This document shows, piece by piece, positions 58,990 through 64,000 of a DNA stretch of 64,000 nt. The position numbers and the translations under genes are program-made. The notes beneath the pieces are model-generated. The model saw only the letters and a program-made list of their open reading frames with translations, ran no database searches and was not told the DNA's origin. The stretch comes from Paracamarosporium sp. OC-R06-R3 (lineage: Eukaryota; Ascomycota; Dothideomycetes; Pleosporales; Didymosphaeriaceae), in NCBI GenBank assembly GCA_019828545.1, contig JACVRA010000179.1, positions 1 to 64,000 on the forward strand. Direction: 5' to 3'. Numbering within the stretch: position 1 is the first letter of the stretch; every line of letters starts with the position of its first letter.

Positions 58990-60165
58990 TCAAGCCCCCT
59001 CCTTCCGCTCCTGTCCCTTCGTCTTCCCATATGCTCCACCAGCCAGCTTCCTCATCTCCAACGCACGCTTATACGGCGGCGCAGTCGGCGGCTGCACCGG
59101 ATCCAGACTGACTCTGTCTTTCGGCAGAGCATACGTCGCATCTGAATCATACGCTGACAGATCACCGCAGGCCAGGAACGGCGCTATCCATCTTGCACCG
59201 CCCTCCTCAATACCCCCTTCGTCACTCTCATCACCAAGGTCAATCTCCACGGCACCGTCTGGCCTGACTATCCTCGACACCCCCTCAGCTGCTGGCTTCT
59301 CGTCAGGAATGGGCAGGGTGGTGCCGGCACCCAGCGGTTGCTCCAGTGAAGGTTTGAAGCCTTCCGGTGGACAGAAGCCCTCGCACACGACGAACGCCTC
59401 GATGCTGGAAGCGCGGGAGCTTCGCGGTTTGGCGACCCTTACTCTCGAGAACACTAGCTTTAACTGTGCGAACAACAGGTCTACATCTTTTCCGCGGAAG
59501 ATCTTAGCCACGAACTTGCCGCCGGGCTTGAGCACGCAGAGCGCGAGGTTGAGAGCTGCCCAGAGGAGCTGCGATTGCACGTAGATATCGAGATCGTGTA
59601 GGCCAGTCACGTCGGGGGCGCCGTCCGAGATGACGAGATCTACTGGTGCCGAGAGAGACGATGTGCTGGAGGTAGAGTCGTATGTGTCCGGGTCTAGTGC
59701 TTTGAGCATCAGTGGGATGGTGGAGGGGTGCGTGATATCTGCTCGGAGGGTCGTGACACCCTCTAGGGGTGACATGGGCTGGAGATCGATAGCTACGATG
59801 CGGACGCCTTCTCTCCTCCCCTGCATCTCGACTCCCTTCTCCTTGACTTCCTGCACAGGTCCTCCCTCCTCGCTAGTTGTCGCAGCATCTCCCTTCTTGC
59901 TAAGACCCAAAACATACTCCCGCGTTTCCTTCTGCTTCTGCTCCCAGCCTGCTCTCCCGAACTTCTCGCCTTTGATCAGAACTCGTGATAGTACTTGACT
60001 CCAGCTCCCGGGCGCAGCGCACAGATCCACGACGCGTGTGACATTCTCGAAAAGGTTGAATTCTTCGTCTAGTTGCAGCAGCTTGTAGGCTGAGCGGGCG
60101 CGCCAGCCTTCTTCTTTGGCGAGCCGGTAGTAGGCGTCGCGTTTGTCTTTTGAGGATTTGCCCAT
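58990..60165 (-). CDS. TRM7: tRNA 2'-O-ribose methyltransferase TRM7 (FtsJ family)
   Basis: Single exon, 391 aa. The RrmJ/FtsJ Rossmann methyltransferase fold is complete: [13 protein letters not shown] with K28, the SAM-binding [36 protein letters not shown] with the catalytic Asp, [11 protein letters not shown] with Lys, and SSIEAFVVC with Glu, giving the K-D-K-E tetrad. TRM7 methylates riboses 32 and 34 in the anticodon loop of tRNA-Phe, -Trp and -Leu with partner subunits (yeast knowledge). An insert of about 35 residues ([12 protein letters not shown]..) between the second and third strands and a C-terminal extension are typical of fungal versions. The gene is divergent from MAK5, 345 bp apart. 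Confidence 0.93.
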   Translation of the reverse strand: MGKSSKDKRDAYYRLAKEEGWRARSAYKLLQLDEEFNLFENVTRVVDLCAAPGSWSQVLSRVLIKGEKFGRAGWEQKQKETREYVLGLSKKGDAATTSEEGGPVQEVKEKGVEMQGRREGVRIVAIDLQPMSPLEGVTTLRADITHPSTIPLMLKALDPDTYDSTSSTSSLSAPVDLVISDGAPDVTGLHDLDIYVQSQLLWAALNLALCVLKPGGKFVAKIFRGKDVDLLFAQLKLVFSRVRVAKPRSSRASSIEAFVVCEGFCPPEGFKPSLEQPLGAGTTLPIPDEKPAAEGVSRIVRPDGAVEIDLGDESDEGGIEEGGARWIAPFLACGDLSAYDSDATYALPKDRVSLDPVQPPTAPPYKRALEMRKLAGGAYGKTKGQERKEGA

Positions 60166-60510
60166 GTCGATTTAACAGTTGCGGTTGTCCTTCGAAATAC
60201 ACAAATATTGCAGCAGTAGCAACGTAGCCTTGTCACTCGTCCTAATCTCCTATCTCTTTCCAAATATACTAAATCCAGCTGCCAGAGCACCCCACGTGTC
60301 ACGCAAAGCAGTCAAAAACCCACACCAGACCTAGTCAGGACGTTCCTGTGAATTCTCTCGCTTCCCGCACACGGCAATTTTACGCGAGCGCCAGCGCGGG
60401 GCATGCCTTGCCGACCACCGACCGACCGCCGACATGCATCCCAAAAATTTCCCAGACTGCCATCTTGCGACCAAACGCGCGCAAGCCAACACCGCGCCCA
60501 ACCCCTCACC
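60166..60510. promoter_or_regulatory. Bidirectional promoter, TRM7-MAK5
   Basis: 345 bp between two divergent start codons, both for translation/ribosome biogenesis genes. It contains a CACGTG core near 60293. No coding sequence of its own is supported; the long frame that reaches back to 60403 is an open extension of MAK5. Confidence 0.6.
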
Positions 60511-62892
60511 ATGAAGCGTCCGCGCTCCATCCAGAAACCAGCGCACCCCACGCACAAGCGGCAGAAACTCGAAAAACCCCCCACGACTACCGCTCGTGCG
60601 CCTAAATCTTCGTCTGCTGCTCCCCGGCGCAAAATCCGCCTCGATGACTTGCAATGGAAGGCTGTGTCTATGCCTGACAGGCTGGAGGATTTCGAGGGGT
60701 TCTACGGGCTCGAGGAGATTGATGATGTGGATGTTGTGCGGGATGGGGAGGTGCTGAGCTTTCAGACGAGGAAGACGGAGGAGCAGATTGAGAGGGAGAA
60801 GGAGGAGGGGAGGAAGAGGGATGAGGTGGTTCAGAGGGAGTTTGAGGAGATGAGGGATAAGCAGGGGGAGGAGGATTTGGGGGTTGAGGAGGAGGCTGAG
60901 GCGGAGGAGGAGGAGTGGGAGGGGTTTAGTGATGGGGTGGATGGGGAGGGTGAGGATGAGGATGAGGGTGGGGTTGAAGTGGATGAGGAGGTAGAGACTG
61001 AGCCGAAAGGGAAGAAGGGGAAGGCGGGAAAAACTGAAGCCAAAGACAATGCTTCTTCGAAAGAGGCTAAGAGCAAGAAGGAGAAGGCACAGAATGGAGG
61101 CAACGACCAGGAGTCAATAGGCAATGGAGCCTTTGATATTCTAGCCGACAGGTCTTCAGATGATGACGAGAGCGATGTCGACGTGTCAGCTTGGGGAGAC
61201 CTCGGATTGTCCAAGGAAACACTTGCCTCATTGTCCAAGCTGAAGTTTTCCCAACCGACAAATATCCAATCCTTCGCGATTCCAGAGATCCTGGCCGGGC
61301 GCGATGTGATTGGAAAAGCTTCTACCGGGTCCGGAAAAACGCTCGCCTTTGGCATACCCATCCTTGAATCCTACCTTAAGTCACCGACCGACTCGAAAAA
61401 GCATGCTCCTGTCGCCTTGATCATCTCGCCTACACGTGAGCTTGCGCATCAGCTTTCTGCCCATCTGACTGCTCTATGCTCTGACGGCGACTTCAAAGCG
61501 CCGTATATAGCGACTGTCACGGGTGGATTGGCCGTACAGAAACAACGACGGCAGTTGGAGAAAGCAGATATTGTTGTTGGAACCCCAGGGCGTCTGTGGG
61601 AGGTCATCAGCAGCGGTCAAGGTCTCCTGGCCTCGTTTAAGAAGATCCGTTTCCTGGTCGTAGACGAGGCTGACCGTCTTCTGAGTCAAGGGCACTACAA
61701 GGAGCTTGGCGAGATTCTCAAGATCCTCGACCGCGACGATGAGGCTGACGAGGGCGCTGAACCCGCTCCTTCTACGGACGTGCAGCGACAAACACTCGTT
61801 TTCTCCGCTACGTTCCACAAGGGTTTGCAGCAGAAGCTAGCAGGCAAAACCAGTAAAGCCGGCGGCGACCTTATGAACAAGCAGGAATCCATGGAATATC
61901 TGCTGAAAAAGCTTAACTTCAGAGAAGAGAAGCCAAAGTTCATCGACGCAAACCCCACGTCACAGATGGCAACCGGCCTCAAAGAAGGTCTCATCGAATG
62001 CGCGGGTACGGAAAAGGACCTCTACCTCTACGCCCTACTCCTCTACCACCCTAAGAAGCGCGCCCTCATTTTCACAAATTCTGTTTCTGCCGTCCGCCGC
62101 GTCACGCCCTTCCTGCAGAACCTCGACCTCCCTGCGCTTCCCCTTCACTCTGGCATGGCGCAAAAGGCTCGTCTCCGTTCCGTGGAGCGGTTTACGCAGC
62201 GCCCTGGCTCGATCCTCGTCGCCACAGATGTCGCAGCCCGAGGTCTAGACATTCCGGGCGTTGAACTAATCGTGCACTATCACCTCCCCCGCGCAGCTGA
62301 CACGTACGTGCACCGCTCCGGACGAACCGCCCGCGCCGAAGCCTCCGGATCCAGCATCCTCATTTGCGGGCCCGAAGAAGTCGCCGGCGTCCGACGCCTC
62401 GTCGCAAAAGTACACTCCCGCGCCGACCAAGCACCCACCGCTCCAGGCAAGAAGAAGCCCGCCTTCTTTATCCGCACACTCGACATTGACCGCCGCATCG
62501 TTTCGCGCCTCAAGCCGCGCGCCACGCTCTCCAAACAGCTCGCCGACGCAACCATCGCGAAAGAAAAGAAACACAGCGAGGACGACTGGATGCGCGAGGC
62601 TGCGGAGGAGCTGGGTGTTGACTACGACAGCGAGACGTTCGAGACGGAAGCTAAGGGGCGCAAGGGGCGCGGCAGCGGACGCAAGAAGAAGGAAAAGGAG
62701 GCGCGGCAGTTGACGAAGGGTGAGATGGGGGCTTTGAGAGCGGAACTGAAGGGGTTACTGAGCCAGAGGGTTAATGTGGGTGTTAGCGAGAGGTATTTGA
62801 CTAGTGGGGGGATTGATGTCGAGGCTTTGATGAGGGGGGAGGGCAATCTAGAGTTCTTGGGTGATGCCGGGGCGTTGGGGTTTGATGAGTAG
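60511..62892 (+). CDS. MAK5: DEAD-box ATP-dependent RNA helicase MAK5
   Basis: Single exon, 793 aa from the ATG at 60511 (MKRPRSIQKP); an upstream in-frame ATG at 60403 is rejected because the extension is uninformative. After a basic N-terminus and LDDLQWKAVSMPDRLEDFEGF comes a long acidic region (about 115-210). The helicase core then shows the Q-motif (FSQPTNIQSFAIP), ASTGSGKT (about 270-277), PTRELAHQ, TPGRLWE, VDEADR (about 384-389), SAT, ALIFTNS, LHSGMAQKAR, VATDVAARGLDIPGV and HRSGRTAR. MAK5 (DDX24 group) acts in the nucleolus in 60S subunit assembly. The extended spacing between SAT and motif IV, with the KTSKAGG insert, is characteristic of the group. Confidence 0.95.
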   Translation: MKRPRSIQKPAHPTHKRQKLEKPPTTTARAPKSSSAAPRRKIRLDDLQWKAVSMPDRLEDFEGFYGLEEIDDVDVVRDGEVLSFQTRKTEEQIEREKEEGRKRDEVVQREFEEMRDKQGEEDLGVEEEAEAEEEEWEGFSDGVDGEGEDEDEGGVEVDEEVETEPKGKKGKAGKTEAKDNASSKEAKSKKEKAQNGGNDQESIGNGAFDILADRSSDDDESDVDVSAWGDLGLSKETLASLSKLKFSQPTNIQSFAIPEILAGRDVIGKASTGSGKTLAFGIPILESYLKSPTDSKKHAPVALIISPTRELAHQLSAHLTALCSDGDFKAPYIATVTGGLAVQKQRRQLEKADIVVGTPGRLWEVISSGQGLLASFKKIRFLVVDEADRLLSQGHYKELGEILKILDRDDEADEGAEPAPSTDVQRQTLVFSATFHKGLQQKLAGKTSKAGGDLMNKQESMEYLLKKLNFREEKPKFIDANPTSQMATGLKEGLIECAGTEKDLYLYALLLYHPKKRALIFTNSVSAVRRVTPFLQNLDLPALPLHSGMAQKARLRSVERFTQRPGSILVATDVAARGLDIPGVELIVHYHLPRAADTYVHRSGRTARAEASGSSILICGPEEVAGVRRLVAKVHSRADQAPTAPGKKKPAFFIRTLDIDRRIVSRLKPRATLSKQLADATIAKEKKHSEDDWMREAAEELGVDYDSETFETEAKGRKGRGSGRKKKEKEARQLTKGEMGALRAELKGLLSQRVNVGVSERYLTSGGIDVEALMRGEGNLEFLGDAGALGFDE

Positions 62893-63849
62893 GGTGGATG
62901 GAGGGTGGTGTAGATGTGGAAGTTGTGTCACTGAGTTGGGGAGTGATATGTAAATATTCGCATAATAGTGCACGCAGCGATGTGCGAGAATACTTAGCAT
63001 GAATAGACAATGGTCGAGATGTAATGTCTACCTATAGCGCTCGATATATCGCGGTATAACGTGTAATGTGATAACGACATGTTGCTAATCATACGCATGT
63101 AAACTGGAGTACGTCCATCTATAACCTCGGAGAACCGTTAACTATTAATGCACATATTTCTAGACGGGGTTCATACATGTAGAACCGATAGAAACGAACG
63201 CAACTTGTTGCTAACACTACCTCCTTTTTAGTGACCTTGTATGGAAGAATAGAACTTACCGAGATAAAAAGTATGTTCGGCAGATCAGGCAAACATGTCA
63301 AGCGTTACAGTAGTTGTAGTGTTTTAAACTTATGCGGATATGATGCTGGAGCGATAGAGTGCTGCTGTTCTACTTAATCATGTGTCTTGAAATTATAATG
63401 GTGTTTTCAAGGTGTTTGGCGTCGCGAGGTTAACAGGCTGTTTAATCAATTTGCGTGTAGGGTTGGAGACGGTGAACTACCTTGTTAGACAAACTCGTCC
63501 AAGTGCGCTATTGCGCAGTGCAAAGTTTCTTTTATCATATCAAAAAGTCAGGAAGAGTTATAATTCTGCTTACCTTTTGGAACATATGATTCACTAATTA
63601 TCTACGGAGAGTTACGATGCTTTCCTAAAGAGTCATTATGCCAAGTTAGGAAGAGTGAATGTCCGCCCGTCCCGCCCCGCCCCACCTTTCAACTCACCTT
63701 CACCCCAATACTGCCTTGAATGCACGGGTCACGTGAATCTAAACCATAGCAGACCCTCACTCGGTTACTATATAAATCCGCCAACTTCTGACTCTTGCCC
63801 ACCACCTGTCCACCCAACCGCGACTCAACCTACTGATTCGCAGAAAATC
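62893..63849. other. Intergenic region
   Basis: About 960 bp, AT-rich, with no supportable gene. The right end is the promoter of the edge gene. Confidence 0.5.
63730..63777 (+). promoter_or_regulatory. E-box (CACGTG) and TATA box of the edge gene
   Basis: CACGTG lies at 63730-63735 and TATATAAAT at 63769-63777, the latter about 73 bp upstream of the ATG at 63850. A C/T- and A-rich leader with CAACC-type start contexts follows. This is one of the clearest core promoters in the window. Confidence 0.65.
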
Positions 63850-64000
63850 ATGGACAACCAAACCTTTATCAGCGCATCTTCCGATGCTTCTAACACTGGC
63901 GGCTTCATCCTCCAGATCCTGAGCTACAAGCTGTTTGGCATGCCTTTCCAGCGACGTGAGCTGACGGAGGTGACGCACACTACTCCCGAGCCCGCCATCG
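63850..64000 (+). CDS. 5' part of an unidentified gene, cut by window edge
   Basis: An ATG at 63850 opens a frame that runs without a stop to the last base (50 codons). The peptide begins MDNQTFISASSDASNTGGF and contains FILQILSYKLFGMPFQRRE. It is too short to identify. The strong TATA box upstream and the clean open frame support a real gene. Confidence 0.55.
   Translation, partial: MDNQTFISASSDASNTGGFILQILSYKLFGMPFQRRELTEVTHTTPEPAI

Noticed and set aside
60403..60510. N-terminal extension of MAK5 from an upstream ATG
   Set aside because: The added 36 residues are uninformative and overlap the divergent promoter; the ATG at 60511 has a better context and a typical basic MAK5 start.
1..64000. 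CRISPR arrays, bacterial operons, ribosome binding sites, origins
   Set aside because: Not expected in a fungal nuclear genome and no such patterns were seen; the tandem repeats found are coding or simple repeats.

Overview
The window is nuclear DNA of a filamentous ascomycete (Pezizomycotina). Gene content and style suggest a plant-associated Dothideomycete, but the exact taxon is inference. The genes carry short introns (mostly about 45-80 nt, with GT..AG ends and CTAAC-like branch sites), gene density is about one per 2.5 kb, and the families are typical of that group: fungal-specific transcription factor, CYP52-like P450, GH16, GH28 and GH78 enzymes, and F-box/2EXR-like proteins. Exon structures below were worked out by joining reading frames across splice sites in phase; none has been tested against transcripts.

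Left part (0-8 kb): BUD22-like ribosome biogenesis factor, a secreted 5'-nucleotidase-family metallophosphoesterase, and a coiled-coil protein with one CCCH finger. From 9.2 to 18.2 kb lies a compact block resembling a small secondary-metabolite cluster: an MFS exporter, a convergent fungal_trans regulator and a 1170-aa NRPS-like enzyme (adenylation, carrier and condensation-like domains). A secreted GH16 glucanase follows at 20-21.1 kb, then two unrecognised membrane proteins.

Middle (24.7-41 kb): a gene-poor 2.8 kb stretch with a possible decayed HET-like fragment, a large calpain-type protease with a tandem GRDGYN tail, several lineage-type proteins (P/S/T-rich membrane protein, SIMPL-domain protein, 2EXR-like and F-box-like proteins, a multi-pass membrane protein).

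Right-middle (41.5-51.6 kb): a P450 and a short-chain dehydrogenase are divergently arranged. They are followed by a GH28 pectinase-type enzyme, an alpha/beta-hydrolase relic with an in-frame stop, and a GH78 alpha-L-rhamnosidase. Together GH28 and GH78 look like a rhamnogalacturonan or rhamnoside degradation pair.

Right end (52.8-64 kb): another 2EXR-like protein, a strikingly strand-asymmetric intergenic region, a Golgi-type glycosyltransferase, then the divergently transcribed TRM7 tRNA methyltransferase and MAK5 DEAD-box helicase (both translation or ribosome biogenesis). A gene cut by the right edge starts behind a clear TATA box. I found no rRNA, convincing tRNA, CRISPR array or intact transposon.
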